37,383 nt of DNA from Mesotaenium endlicherianum (Eukaryota; Streptophyta; Zygnematophyceae; Zygnematales; Mesotaeniaceae). Shown here in pieces: positions 28,798 to 37,383 of the stretch (position 1 is its first letter; each line of letters opens with the position of its first letter). Under the pieces are notes generated by a model. It had not been told where the DNA came from. It did no database searches and saw only the letters and a list, made by a program, of their open reading frames with translations. The stretch is from assembly GCA_009602735.1 (NCBI GenBank), contig WELA01003054.1:663729-701111 (forward strand), written 5' to 3'. A program made the translations under genes and the position numbers.

Positions 28798-30498
28798 TTA
28801 AGGGGTTGTTCCTGGGGCTTCAGGGTCAGGAGACGGAGATCTGGACCTAGATCTGGACAGCCCTCTAGGTCTGTCAGCTGGCCTTCTAAAGAACCCTGTT
28901 TGCTCTAAAGTTGGCCCTCGAGGAGAACGGAGGATGGTGGCCTGCTCTTCAACCACTTGGGTGTTGATTCCCACATAGACAGGCATTCCAGTAGGATGCT
29001 GAAATACATTGGCTAGAGGTACATGCCCCTGAGCGGAGGGGGAGGCTGGCATACCTCTGGCCCACCCGCGTGTCCCTCTTCTGGCACCCCTGTCCTCTGG
29101 GGATTTCTGTCTGTGTCTGCTGCCCAGTACAGTCAGATCAGCTTCTTCCCCTGCTTGGGCAGGTGGGCTGGGGGAGCGAGCGCGGGGTCCAGTTGTCGCC
29201 ATAACGGGGATCACATTCCACACACCTGATCGTGGTTCTTTAGGAAGTGCCACTGCCTGTCCCTGGGTATCCTGAGTACCTGCTGCTGATGCTTCTCCTC
29301 TGCCTTGTTCTTCTTCCTCATCCTCCTCATCCTCCTCCTCGGAGAGAGTAGGGGTCTCGTCCACTAAGTCGTCCTGCTCCCTAGTAGACATGGAGTAGTC
29401 TACCGACCTCCCTTTCTTAGGGCGCGCTGGAGGTTGCTTGGCCTTCAGCCTACTGATATCTATCCGGCCTGCATTCTTTGCCCATTTGACAAAGGCATGC
29501 TTTCCCTTAGAGAAGTACTCTCTTCCCCTCCTCCTATGTTCCTTGGTCTCTGCATTCATATTGCTCAGGCATCCATTCAGCCTGGGGTCCCAAGGGGCAA
29601 TGTGAGGTGGTAGGATGAGATAGCCGTCTAGGCCATAGTGGAAGTCATCCGGTTGGGCTCGGTCACACTCCTGCTTCTTATTTGTGACGGTCATCCACCT
29701 CCAGTCTGTTGGCTGCTGGTAGTACTGGGGTCCGTGCTCAGCCTTCCTCAGTTTACACGGGAACCAGTGGGGAGAGAACATCTGCTGTCCTGCTTCCCTG
29801 GCCAAGTACTCCCAGCTCCTTCTCTCAACTTCATTGTAAGCTGGCAGGAGTGTGAGGTAGAATACCGTATCCTTAAAGCTATCGGGCCGCATGCTCACCA
29901 TCCGGATGAGTCTCTGATCTCCCACTATTCCCGGTATGGGGACCGGCTTGTCCTCTGAATCATCTGCGAGATACCGGGCCTGCTCTGCTGTATAGCCCAC
30001 CATCTTAGCATAATCTTCGTAAAGGACCACGCCGGTGTGTGTCTCGATGTACCTGTCCAGTGCTGTAGCTCCTTCCTTCTGTAGCAGTGTTGTCTGTTCC
30101 AGCCTGTTGATCTCCTGGGCTGCCAGCAATGCTTCCTTCAGGTTATCGAAGTTTTGGCCACCCACCACAGTATACCTGTAAGTGGCCAAGCTCTTCTGTC
30201 TGTCCGCTTCAATCTTTTTTCTTTTCTCCTCTTCTGCCGCTGCCGCTTCTTCTTGCTGTTTCTTCTGTCTCTCCTCCTCAGCCTTCCTGAGGTTTTCCGC
30301 TTCCTGATCCTTCTTCCTCTGTGCCTCTTCTGCCGCCTCTTGTTGCTTGCGGACCCTTTCTTGTTCTCTCCTGGTGAGGGACGTCGCCGCCAGCTCCTTC
30401 TGGTATTGCTCCATTGTCCTCCTGGCTTCTTCTGCCTTGCGCTTTCTGTCCTCCTTTTGTGTGGTGGGCGCCATCCTGCACATGTAACCAGGGCACAA
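28798..30498 (-). CDS. Third ORF of the chromovirus, coiled-coil protein of unknown function
   Basis: The frame is open for 566 codons. The most likely start is the Met at 30474, just after a strong 3' splice site, giving 558 residues. The first 100 residues are a Lys/Glu/Gln/Ala-rich coiled coil. Residues about 110-360 look globular, with TYRYTVVGGQNFDNLKEALL, many aromatics and a HWFPCKL segment. An acidic Glu/Asp run follows, then a Pro/Arg-rich tail ending with RSRSRSPSP. There is no signal peptide or membrane segment, so it is not an envelope protein. It lies between pol and the PPT, a position where typical chromoviruses have no ORF. Function unknown; the tail suggests RNA or splicing-factor contact, which is inference. 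Confidence 0.85.
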   Translation of the reverse strand: MCPGYMCRMAPTTQKEDRKRKAEEARRTMEQYQKELAATSLTRREQERVRKQQEAAEEAQRKKDQEAENLRKAEEERQKKQQEEAAAAEEEKRKKIEADRQKSLATYRYTVVGGQNFDNLKEALLAAQEINRLEQTTLLQKEGATALDRYIETHTGVVLYEDYAKMVGYTAEQARYLADDSEDKPVPIPGIVGDQRLIRMVSMRPDSFKDTVFYLTLLPAYNEVERRSWEYLAREAGQQMFSPHWFPCKLRKAEHGPQYYQQPTDWRWMTVTNKKQECDRAQPDDFHYGLDGYLILPPHIAPWDPRLNGCLSNMNAETKEHRRRGREYFSKGKHAFVKWAKNAGRIDISRLKAKQPPARPKKGRSVDYSMSTREQDDLVDETPTLSEEEDEEDEEEEQGRGEASAAGTQDTQGQAVALPKEPRSGVWNVIPVMATTGPRARSPSPPAQAGEEADLTVLGSRHRQKSPEDRGARRGTRGWARGMPASPSAQGHVPLANVFQHPTGMPVYVGINTQVVEEQATILRSPRGPTLEQTGFFRRPADRPRGLSRSRSRSPSPDPEAPGTTP

Positions 30499-30505
30499 GT
30501 TAGTA
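30475..30505 (-). promoter_or_regulatory. Predicted branch point and 3' splice site for the third ORF
   Basis: On the minus strand TACTAAC (30505-30499), identical to the strongest branch-point consensus, lies 24 bases before a CAG acceptor (30478-30476). The ATG of the third ORF begins one base into the exon. Candidate donors are GTAAGT in U5 (36057-36052) and GTAAGG overlapping the gag start (36002-35997). Confidence 0.55.
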
Positions 30506-30680
30506 GGATATGGACCTTTGTCATAGGGATTGCAGGAAGTATGTTAGTATTTAGTATAGTGGCTTCGCTGCTGTTTACCTTACAGGATGATTGCTAAAAG
30601 TTGACGTAGTTGCGATGCGCTACACATAAACGTATGAGTGTGTTTTTATCGCTCTCGCTCACTAACTGTCATATATTTTC

Positions 30681-30693
30681 CCCTCCAACTTAA
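30681..30693 (-). repeat. Second copy of the PPT-adjacent 13-mer
   Basis: The plus-strand 13-mer CCCTCCAACTTAA is present here and at 28687-28699 beside the PPT. On the minus strand this copy is flanked by extra purines (GGAGGGGAAAA), so it is itself PPT-like. The two copies bracket the whole third-ORF module. Confidence 0.7.
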
Positions 30694-30700
30694 ATGGAGA

Positions 30701-30716
30701 CAGGACCGCCTGTCAC
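30701..30716. other. Small inverted repeat after pol
   Basis: GACAGG and CCTGTC are separated by four bases, between the pol stop and the internal PPT-like tract. It may be a small RNA hairpin, with no assigned role. Confidence 0.4.
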
Positions 30717-30741
30717 CTTCCCGTGTCAACTGAAATGACAG

Positions 30742-33700
30742 TTATGGAGGGACTCCAGCGGCCCGAAGGTGGAACCGTGTCAACGCCCCTTTGGCATTGG
30801 TCAAGTGGTCCTTAAACTCCCAAGTGTCCCCAGAGGCATCGTAACCCTTCCATCGAATGAGGTATTTCATGACATATTTAGACGATCGACGGACCGAGCG
30901 AGCGTCTAAAATCTCATCGACCTCATATTCCTCAGGGTCGCCGTCCCGGACAGCGGGGACCGGTCCCGGTTGGACAGGGAACCGACCTGTGAACAGTGTA
31001 TCACCTTTGATGTACGGTTCCAGGAAGGAGACATTAAAGACCGGGTGCCCCTTGTATTCAGCTGACATGTTCAGTTTGTAAGCATTCTGACCGACACGAC
31101 GGACCACCGAATATGGACCGACCCAGACAGGGCCAAGCTTTTTCTTGACCACACCAGGGAGGTACAGGTGCTGAGAATGCAGTTTGACTAAATCCCCCTT
31201 GGAAAATGTCAGTTCCCGACGGTGTTGATTAGCGTATTTTTGTTGGTTTTCTTGGGCCGTGTGCAAGTTTCGTTGGACTTCTGACAGGGTGTCAGCAAAC
31301 TCCTGAGTTAACTGGAGGGAGACCGGGTTGTCAATCCCTTCAGGGTGAGTTAAAGATTCCCCTAGCACATCTAGAGGAGACTTAGGGACTCTACCCAGGC
31401 TGAGTTCAAAAGGAGTTTTGCCCGTTGACGCGTGCACCGCACTGTTGACCGCAAACTGAATTTGAGGCAACAGGTCATCCCAATTATCTTGTTTTTGGTT
31501 AATATATGCTCTCAGCACCTCCTGCAGAACTCGGTTAGTTCTTTCAGTCTGCCCATCAGTCTGAGGGTGGTTTGCTGTGCTGAGCAGCTGTTTGACTCCC
31601 ATTAACCCCATTAAAGCTCTCCAGAACTTAGAGGTGAATTTTGAGTCTCTGTCTGAGATGATATTAGAAGGGAGCCCATGTTGGCATACTACATGGTTGT
31701 AAAACTGTCTCGCTGTTTCGAGTGCAGTCACTTTGACAGTTGTGGGGATAAAAATGACCATTTTTGTCAGTTTATCCACGACTACCAGTATTGAATCATG
31801 CCCGTTGGCAGTTCTTGGTAGTGAGACCACCCAGTCCATGGATATAGTTTCCCAGCGTCCCGCTGGGATGGGTAGCGGTTGCAAGAGACCTCCGGGTGGT
31901 GTGTGCCGAGACTTATTTCTCTGACACTGGTCACAGGACTTGACATATTTCAAGACCTCCCGGGGTAACCCCTCCCAATGATAATGTTTTGCCAGTTTGC
32001 CAACAGTTTTGGCCTGCCCCAAATGTCCACCCAGGAGACTGTCATGAGCTTGACTCAGTAAGAGAGACCTTATTTCCAAGTTATTAGGAATGACCAGCTT
32101 CAGCCTGCCTGAAGTGGTTTCAGTCACCCAGACCCCTCCCTTGAGCTTATACCCGAGTGCAGTAGCACGACACACACCAGTAGTGGGGCTGGGCTCAAAT
32201 GTTGGGTCAGAAAGGTAGGCTTTCCTAAGTTGTTCAAGGAAGGACTTTTTCACCTTTAGTGAAGTGAGTGCACACAGGACTTTATCTACAGCATGCTGAC
32301 TAAAGTTCCTTTCTTGCAAGTCAGGTCTTCTAGAGAGTGCATCAGCAGGATTCAACTTCCCTGGTTTGTAGTCGATCTGGACTTGGAACTGCTCCAGCAT
32401 CTGGCTCCAGCGGTTCTCCCTCCTCGACAGCTTGGACTTCTTCTGAAAGTGGGTCAGAGCTAGATGATCTGTAATCACCTTAAAAGCTTTACCATGTAAG
32501 TATGCTCTCCACTGTTTGAGTACATGAATGATAGCTAGCAGCTCTTTATCATGCACTGAGTAATTAATCTCCGCTGGATTAAATTTCATAGACTCATACA
32601 ACACAGGATGCCACTCCTGCCGTACCTTACCATCCTTTGTGGTTTTGTCAGCAGGCTGCAACAAAATAGCACCCATGGCAAAATCAGAGGCATCAGTAAC
32701 CACCTGCACCGGTTTGCTGGGGTCATACACGGCTAGCACTGGGGCAGAACAAAGGGCATCTTTAAGGGTCTGGAAGGCAGCCTGCTGCTCTTCCCCCCAC
32801 ACATACCCGATGTCTTTCTTAGTAAGGTCAGTCAGTTTACTGGCCTTTGTGGAATAATTCTCAATAAATCTCCTATAGTAGTTAGCCAACCCGAGGAAGG
32901 ATCTAACTTCAGAGACAGACTGTGGTACTGGCCAGTCCCTTATGGTCTGGACTTTCTTAGGATCCACACTGATGCCCTCTTTACTGACAACGTGGCCTAA
33001 GAATTCAATACTTTCCTTAAAGAAATCACACTTGCTCATTTTAGCATACAAGTGATTTTTCCGCAGAGTGTCCAGCACTTTCTTTAAGTGTTCAGTGTGC
33101 TGAGCTTCATCTTTAGAGAAAATTAAAATATCATCCAGGAAAACTTGCACAAACTTATCCAAATAAGGTCTGAAAATGTCATTCATAGCACCCATAAAGG
33201 TAGCAGGAGCATTAGTCAGTCCAAATGGCATCACGTTGAACTCATAGTGTCCATAACGTGTGCGGAAAGCAGTCTTGTGTTCATCCCCCTCAGCAATTCT
33301 GATTTGATGATAACCACTCTTGAGATCTATCTTACTGAACACCTTAGCGCCAGACAGGGTATCAAGCAAGTCCTCGATTCTGGGTAAAGCATACTTGTTC
33401 TTTACTGTAATTCTGTTCAGGGCTCTGTAATCCACACACATCCGCATACTGCCATCCTTTTTCTTAACAAATAGGATAGGTGCGCCGTACGGTGATTTAC
33501 TGGGAGAAATGTAACCATTTTCCTCCAGCTCTGCAATCTGTGTTTTCAACTCCTCGCTCTCCAAATAAGACAAGCCATAAGTGCGTTGCCAGGGTGGCTG
33601 GCTACCAGGTAATAGATCAATCCTATGATCTACTTCCCTTTTAGGGGGTAGTCCTGGAGGCATGTTAAACACATCAGTGTACTGAGCAACAATTTTTGCA

Positions 33701-34545
33701 GCAGTAGGGTGCTCCGGAGGGCTTACCTTTTTCTCAACCACTTCTTCAGGTTGAGGAGGTACCTCTCTTAGCAGCAGACAGAACATTCTGTCTTCCTTCT
33801 GGTTCCAGCTTTTGACGAACTCCATTGCATTCAGCAACTTGCATCCTTCTGGAAGCCTCTTCTTTTCCTTCATTTGCCATCCACACAGGACAAGAGGAAG
33901 AGCACTGGTGGGTGCCAAGTCAGTCTGCCCATCACTGGCTCCTCTCACTTTAACTGTACCTCTGCTCCAACACACTTCAGCTTGATGTCTATTAAGCCAG
34001 GACCTGCCTAGCACGAGATCATAAAAGCCAGTGTTGAGTACCTCAAATGTAAGCGTTTCAGTTAGAACTGCAATGCCAGAACCTAACTGGACCTCAATAG
34101 GCTTGGTTATAACTCCTCCCGGGATACTTGAGGCATCTCCAAGGAATATTTTTCTATTCCCTTGGGTGACAGTAGGCAGCCTTAGCCGCTTAACTAAGTC
34201 CTTGTGAATAAAAGTATGTGACGCCCCTCCGTCAACAAATGCCCTCACCTTCCTACCTGCAATCATGCAATGCAGTAGGATAGGGGGGACTGTCTTTTCC
34301 TGACTTTCGCATTGTTCTCCTGACGTAGCAAAGAAATGTTGGACATCAGGTGGAACAAGAGCATCCAGAGTGTGCACTCTCTGGACGTCTATATTACTGA
34401 TGGTCTCCTTTATCTGTTTGTCAGGCATGCATAGTGAATCCAGTTCAGCAGGACCCATAATACCTGCTACGAGGGCAGCTAGTGACGACTCACTATCTCT
34501 AGCATCCTCACAGTCAGTAGACTGGATTACTGACTGTTGCTGTCT
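30742..34545 (-). CDS. pol: Pol polyprotein: protease, reverse transcriptase, RNase H, integrase, chromodomain
   Basis: Numbering is from the first Met (34458), although translation probably enters by -1 frameshift at 34545-34551. The protease has [10 protein letters not shown] with D76; the DGG form in place of DSG also occurs in plant elements. Reverse transcriptase has D378 and FLDD with D442/D443. RNase H has D589, E639, D664 and a later D706. Integrase has a zinc site H805, H812, C842, C845, then D875, D936 and E972 with the typical 35-residue D-E spacing, and a GPY/F-type segment near 1109-1130. The chromodomain spans about 1178-1230 ([16 protein letters not shown]) and would direct integration to marked chromatin. 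All catalytic residues are present and no stop interrupts the frame. Confidence 0.95.
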   Translation of the reverse strand, partial: RQQQSVIQSTDCEDARDSESSLAALVAGIMGPAELDSLCMPDKQIKETISNIDVQRVHTLDALVPPDVQHFFATSGEQCESQEKTVPPILLHCMIAGRKVRAFVDGGASHTFIHKDLVKRLRLPTVTQGNRKIFLGDASSIPGGVITKPIEVQLGSGIAVLTETLTFEVLNTGFYDLVLGRSWLNRHQAEVCWSRGTVKVRGASDGQTDLAPTSALPLVLCGWQMKEKKRLPEGCKLLNAMEFVKSWNQKEDRMFCLLLREVPPQPEEVVEKKVSPPEHPTAAKIVAQYTDVFNMPPGLPPKREVDHRIDLLPGSQPPWQRTYGLSYLESEELKTQIAELEENGYISPSKSPYGAPILFVKKKDGSMRMCVDYRALNRITVKNKYALPRIEDLLDTLSGAKVFSKIDLKSGYHQIRIAEGDEHKTAFRTRYGHYEFNVMPFGLTNAPATFMGAMNDIFRPYLDKFVQVFLDDILIFSKDEAQHTEHLKKVLDTLRKNHLYAKMSKCDFFKESIEFLGHVVSKEGISVDPKKVQTIRDWPVPQSVSEVRSFLGLANYYRRFIENYSTKASKLTDLTKKDIGYVWGEEQQAAFQTLKDALCSAPVLAVYDPSKPVQVVTDASDFAMGAILLQPADKTTKDGKVRQEWHPVLYESMKFNPAEINYSVHDKELLAIIHVLKQWRAYLHGKAFKVITDHLALTHFQKKSKLSRRENRWSQMLEQFQVQIDYKPGKLNPADALSRRPDLQERNFSQHAVDKVLCALTSLKVKKSFLEQLRKAYLSDPTFEPSPTTGVCRATALGYKLKGGVWVTETTSGRLKLVIPNNLEIRSLLLSQAHDSLLGGHLGQAKTVGKLAKHYHWEGLPREVLKYVKSCDQCQRNKSRHTPPGGLLQPLPIPAGRWETISMDWVVSLPRTANGHDSILVVVDKLTKMVIFIPTTVKVTALETARQFYNHVVCQHGLPSNIISDRDSKFTSKFWRALMGLMGVKQLLSTANHPQTDGQTERTNRVLQEVLRAYINQKQDNWDDLLPQIQFAVNSAVHASTGKTPFELSLGRVPKSPLDVLGESLTHPEGIDNPVSLQLTQEFADTLSEVQRNLHTAQENQQKYANQHRRELTFSKGDLVKLHSQHLYLPGVVKKKLGPVWVGPYSVVRRVGQNAYKLNMSAEYKGHPVFNVSFLEPYIKGDTLFTGRFPVQPGPVPAVRDGDPEEYEVDEILDARSVRRSSKYVMKYLIRWKGYDASGDTWEFKDHLTNAKGALTRFHLRAAGVPP

Positions 34546-34551
34546 TTTAAA
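34510..34551 (-). promoter_or_regulatory. Programmed -1 ribosomal frameshift signal between gag and pol
   Basis: On the minus strand the slippery heptamer TTTAAAA (34551-34545) sits in the gag frame as T TTA AAA. A 7-base spacer (GACAGCA) follows, then a perfect 10-bp hairpin, ACAGTCAGTA / TACTGACTGT, with an 8-base loop (34537-34510). The gag stop overlaps the stem. A -1 shift at the heptamer continues directly into the pol frame, which stays open up to the first pol Met. Heptamer, spacer length and stem all fit the X XXY YYZ model. Confidence 0.85.
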
Positions 34552-36005
34552 GGCTGGTCTTTTCTCTCGACCTTAGGCAGGTGCTTGACCGGACACTGTT
34601 CTCTGTAGTGGCCTTTCTGCTGACAATGGTAGCAAGTAGATTTTGCTGAGGCTGGTCTCGGCTTAGTCCTACCACCACCCCTTCCATAGCCACCTCGAGA
34701 GGGACCACCTCTACCTCTAGACTGAATAGCATTGTACTCATACTCATATTCATCACCCTGATTATCCTCAGCCTGGTCTCCTTCAACTGCATTGTAGGAA
34801 CCGTGGGGCTTTTTGACAATCTTAGACACCAAAGCGTTACTCTGGCGCTTGTGATTGAACTGCTGCTGATCCCAGGCGTCAGCATCCTGGATCAAGTCAG
34901 CCAGTTTCTCATACTTTTTCTCAGCAAAATGACCAGAGACCTCGGATTTCAAGCCATACCTGAAGTATGCTATCCTATACCGTTCTGGCAAATCAGGCTG
35001 CTTCATCATGTTCTCTTGGAACTTTTGAGCAAACTCAGCAACTGAAGTGGTCTGCTTCAGTGTCAGGGAGATCATCGCATAGATAGCTTTCTCCTGCTGG
35101 TTGATGACATCAAACTTCTCATGCAACTTCTCGACAAACTCTACCCACGTAGGGTCACCGAGTTGCCGAGCCTTACGCTCTTCCTTCCAGTAAAGCCACC
35201 AGTCTGCGGCACTGCCTTTCAGTAGCGCACCGGTGTGCCTGACCTTCTCGTAATCTTGCAGTTCTGGGTAGTTCTCCAGCCACTGCTCAACATCCGCGAG
35301 AAACTTGATCAGGTAATATTTTCTGTTTCCCTCAGGATCATAGTCCTGGGGAGGTTTCGGCTTGGGCTTACTAGGCCCTCGGCCACCACCACTAGTGGTG
35401 TGAGACCCCTGTTGGTCTCTGTCCCGCAGTAGGGACATTATGATTCTTTTGTCCTCCTGCTGGGACTGATACATGGTCGCCATTTGCGACTGCATCTGAA
35501 CGAACAATGCTCCCAAGTCTACACTTTGGGGTGATAGATTAGCAAATGCAGCAGCAGCATTGACCTCTACTCGCTGAGTAGTGTCCTCAACAGTCCCTCT
35601 CGCCCCTGCAGCAGCAATTCCTGCCGTATTCAGCCGGTCACGTATTTGACCTAGGGGTACATTGAGTTGTACAGCAGGAGGTGGGTTCAGAACATTGGCC
35701 CTTGATGCCAGGAGTTCCTCGACAGTGCGCTCGTCAGCTGGCTGTCTTTCCCTCCTTTCAGTATCTTCAGCGGCCTTTGCTACTTGTTCAACTTCTAGCC
35801 TGGCTCTCTCCTCCTCAGCTTGCTGAGCTGCGACTGCGGCAATAGCAGCTGCCTCATTTGCAGCCTCCCTAGCTGCATTATCTGCTACTGCTTCAGAATA
35901 GGTACGGGTTCCCGCTACATGGCTTTCCGCCTGGTTTTCGACATTCTCGTTATCCTGGTTCTCCATGTCTCGGGAGTTGCTAGTTTGAGACCTTGTCCTT
36001 ACCAT
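34527..36005 (-). CDS. gag: Gag protein of the chromovirus
   Basis: The ORF encodes 492 residues. The N-terminal third is Ala/Glu-rich and probably coiled. Residues about 225-385 form the capsid-like retrotransposon gag domain ([10 protein letters not shown], then [19 protein letters not shown] and [11 protein letters not shown]). A Gly/Arg-rich stretch comes next, then a CCHC zinc knuckle with C458, C461, H466 and C471 (C-x2-C-x4-H-x4-C). Gag packages the element RNA and forms virus-like particles. The ATG lies 34 bases from the LTR. The reading frame ends in TAA inside the hairpin of the frameshift signal, so gag alone is the default product and Gag-Pol the minor one. Confidence 0.93.
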   Translation of the reverse strand: MVRTRSQTSNSRDMENQDNENVENQAESHVAGTRTYSEAVADNAAREAANEAAAIAAVAAQQAEEERARLEVEQVAKAAEDTERRERQPADERTVEELLASRANVLNPPPAVQLNVPLGQIRDRLNTAGIAAAGARGTVEDTTQRVEVNAAAAFANLSPQSVDLGALFVQMQSQMATMYQSQQEDKRIIMSLLRDRDQQGSHTTSGGGRGPSKPKPKPPQDYDPEGNRKYYLIKFLADVEQWLENYPELQDYEKVRHTGALLKGSAADWWLYWKEERKARQLGDPTWVEFVEKLHEKFDVINQQEKAIYAMISLTLKQTTSVAEFAQKFQENMMKQPDLPERYRIAYFRYGLKSEVSGHFAEKKYEKLADLIQDADAWDQQQFNHKRQSNALVSKIVKKPHGSYNAVEGDQAEDNQGDEYEYEYNAIQSRGRGGPSRGGYGRGGGRTKPRPASAKSTCYHCQQKGHYREQCPVKHLPKVERKDQPLKDSNSQ

Positions 36006-36026
36006 ACAAAGAAGACTGTGATAACT

Positions 36027-36038
36027 GCTCCGTTACCA
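36027..36038 (-). promoter_or_regulatory. Candidate primer binding site
   Basis: On the minus strand, one base after the LTR end, the sequence TGGTAACGGAGC begins with the TGG required to pair with a tRNA CCA end. It does not match the initiator-Met site (TGGTATCAGAGC) common in plant chromoviruses, and I could not assign the tRNA. Only 34 bases separate the LTR from the gag ATG, so there is little room for another site. Confidence 0.55.
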
Positions 36039-36039
36039 C

Positions 36040-36759
36040 TGAAATGAACCGACTTACCAAACAAGCGATTAACAATTAATAAAGATCTTTATATCAGCAA
36101 GTAATTTTTATGGCGATTTCCGTTAACTGGTTAAACGGCAAAGGACAATACACTAGCAGTGAATAATACTCGTAAGTCAAATGCGAGTAAACTAGCATCA
36201 ATAATGTCAATCAGTAAACTCATACATAAGCAAGGTTAGAAGACAGTGCGTATCAATGGCTTCTCGCCTTGGATTCAGATCTCTCTCAGTAAGCTGTACA
36301 CGAGAGTTGGCCTCGTTTCCGAATGCCGAACTCGAGAGCAATGCCTAGCATATGTACATGGAATGAGTTTACTGTTCAACGGTCAGTGCGATGGCACCGC
36401 CTACCCGGGAGTTAACCACGTTGGTAGGACCTCGGTTAACCAAATCCACCGCCATCTCCCATCATCCCGAATAGCCATCCATCATAGGGATGTCATCTGG
36501 CCATTCATCTAGCATATCGTACTTAGGTGTAAGTCAAGGCAGTTCGCTGCTACCGAGTACGGAAGTCAGCTGGCTGTCAAAGAATGGGTCAGCAAGCTGA
36601 CTTATATGGACTTCAGCCTGCTGCTTCCGGCTGAGTCATTAAACTGATAATTATGTAAAGTCCAGCAGACTGACTATTAACTAAAGTTCAGCAGGCTTAA
36701 CTTAATTAACTACTATATCTAAATGAATATTATATCCACTAATATAGTGATTCATTACA
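36040..36759 (-). repeat. 5' LTR of the chromovirus
   Basis: This 720-bp copy is the partner of 27966-28684. It should carry the promoter of the element; no TATA box could be assigned with confidence. A consensus splice donor, GTAAGT, lies near its gag-proximal end at 36057-36052 and is conserved in the other LTR. Confidence 0.93.
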
Positions 36760-37383
36760 CGCTTGACCGCAGCAGATGATGCCTTCCTCGCACAACTAGT
36801 GGCACCTCAAAGGCCGCAAACATTGGCGCAGGCATGGATGGTCACACCACCCGCAAGGGAGGAGTATGGCACGACCGTCGCCCGCATGGCTATTATTGAG
36901 CGAGAATGGGGCTGGGCGATCAGCCCTAGGACAGATCCCGCAGGTTTTCCAATGGCAACCCAACCTCGGCCACGTGAAGAAGGAGGAACCGGGACCAGTT
37001 GGACTGCAGTCGACGAGGAAATGTTCCTGAGGCAGCCCATCCGGAGGCGCCTGACATACCCCTCACCGCAGGAGAGGTGACGCGTCATTGGGAAAGGTAA
37101 AAAGCCTAGGAAATAGGCTGCCGAACTTATGGCAACGGAGGAGCAAGCTGCAAAGCCTGCTACCCACCTCCTAAGAATCAGGCCGAAAAGCCTGAGAGCC
37201 AGAATCAGGCAGAAAAGCCTGAGGGCCAGGATGAGGGCGGGAAGCCCCCACCTGCACCTAAGGAGTAGCAACCACTGGATGCCTTTGTTGGGGAGAAGCA
37301 ACCTGGAATTGAGACTTTTGCCATTGGGAAAATGGTCTCAGCCCAGCAGAGAGCACAAGTAGAAAGGTTGCTGAAGAAACACC
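36760..37383 (+). pseudogene. Degenerate gag-pol remnant of another retroelement (truncated at window edge)
   Basis: The first 107 codons after the LTR are open on the plus strand and protein-like (ending near 37080), followed by stops. Near 37120-37170 the reading CRTYGNGGASCKAC has the spacing of a CCHC zinc knuckle, but the second Cys is Tyr and the His is Ala. A KPE/Gln-rich linker repeat leads to an in-frame TAG near 37267. After it, VSAQQRAQVERLLKKH resembles the linker ahead of reverse transcriptase in Ty3/gypsy pol. The chromovirus abuts this remnant, probably as a nested insertion. Confidence 0.5.

Larger units (their letters stand above)
27966..36759 (-). mobile_element. Full-length Ty3/gypsy chromovirus LTR retrotransposon (8,794 bp)
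   Basis: The element reads right to left: 5' LTR 36759-36040, candidate PBS, gag, pol with a C-terminal chromodomain, an additional ORF, polypurine tract, 3' LTR 28684-27966. The order PR-RT-RNaseH-INT and the chromodomain place it among the chromoviruses. All three ORFs are open, with no internal stop. LTR ends are TG...CA on the plus strand, with an inverted TGnAATGAATC at both termini. The flanking bases (TGTAC on the left, CGCTT on the right) do not match, so no 5-bp target-site duplication is visible. Confidence 0.93.

Noticed and set aside
28798..30498. Third ORF as an envelope gene
   Set aside because: No signal peptide, membrane-spanning segment or glycoprotein-like cysteine pattern is present.
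34458..34460. First Met of pol as an independent translation start
   Set aside because: The pol frame is open back to the slippery heptamer and the frameshift signal is complete, so a Gag-Pol fusion is the better model.

Overview
The window looks like nuclear DNA of a green-lineage alga. It carries an intron-rich gene for a VIN3-like/VEL protein, a plant-lineage partner of Polycomb repressive complex 2. Many introns begin GTGCGT, GTGCGC or GTGAGC, as is common in GC-rich green algae. It also has dense CA/GT, CAG and GGGA microsatellites and a complete Ty3/gypsy chromovirus. The species cannot be named from the sequence alone.

Region 1 (about 1-17.65 kb, GC-rich until about 16.9 kb). One minus-strand gene fills this part. 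I could place 15 exons by joining splice sites in phase. In gene order they encode a helix-turn-helix-like segment, a 908-codon Ala/Pro-rich exon ending in the first zinc ligands of the VEL PHD superdomain, the rest of that superdomain, a second canonical PHD finger not expected in this family, an FNIII domain, a low-complexity linker with an EAR-type DLNELP motif, and the C-terminal VEL (VID) domain. The predicted protein is about 2,100 residues; land-plant relatives have about 600-700. The region contains a 676-bp N gap inside an intron and a suspicious 560-bp pure-G run that hides the 5' end of the extra-PHD exon.

Region 2 (17.65-27.96 kb, lower GC). A 237-residue single-pass membrane protein of unknown function is encoded by four in-phase exons on the minus strand (23559-20750). 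A weaker two-exon candidate lies at 19516-18806. A short ORF ends 35 bases before the VEL start codon. The rest, about 23.6-27.9 kb, has no gene I can support.

Region 3 (27966-36759). This is a full-length chromovirus on the minus strand: LTR, PBS, gag, pol (PR-RT-RNaseH-INT-chromodomain), an extra third ORF, PPT, LTR. Gag and pol are linked by a textbook -1 frameshift signal (slippery TTTAAAA, 7-nt spacer, perfect 10-bp hairpin). The third ORF (558 codons from its likely start) follows a near-ideal 3' splice site with a TACTAAC branch point, and U5 holds a GTAAGT donor. The module carrying it is bracketed by a 13-bp repeat that includes the polypurine tract. The two LTRs differ unevenly and no target-site duplication is visible.

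Region 4 (36760-37383). Plus-strand remains of another, degenerate retroelement (broken zinc knuckle, in-frame stop) run off the window edge.
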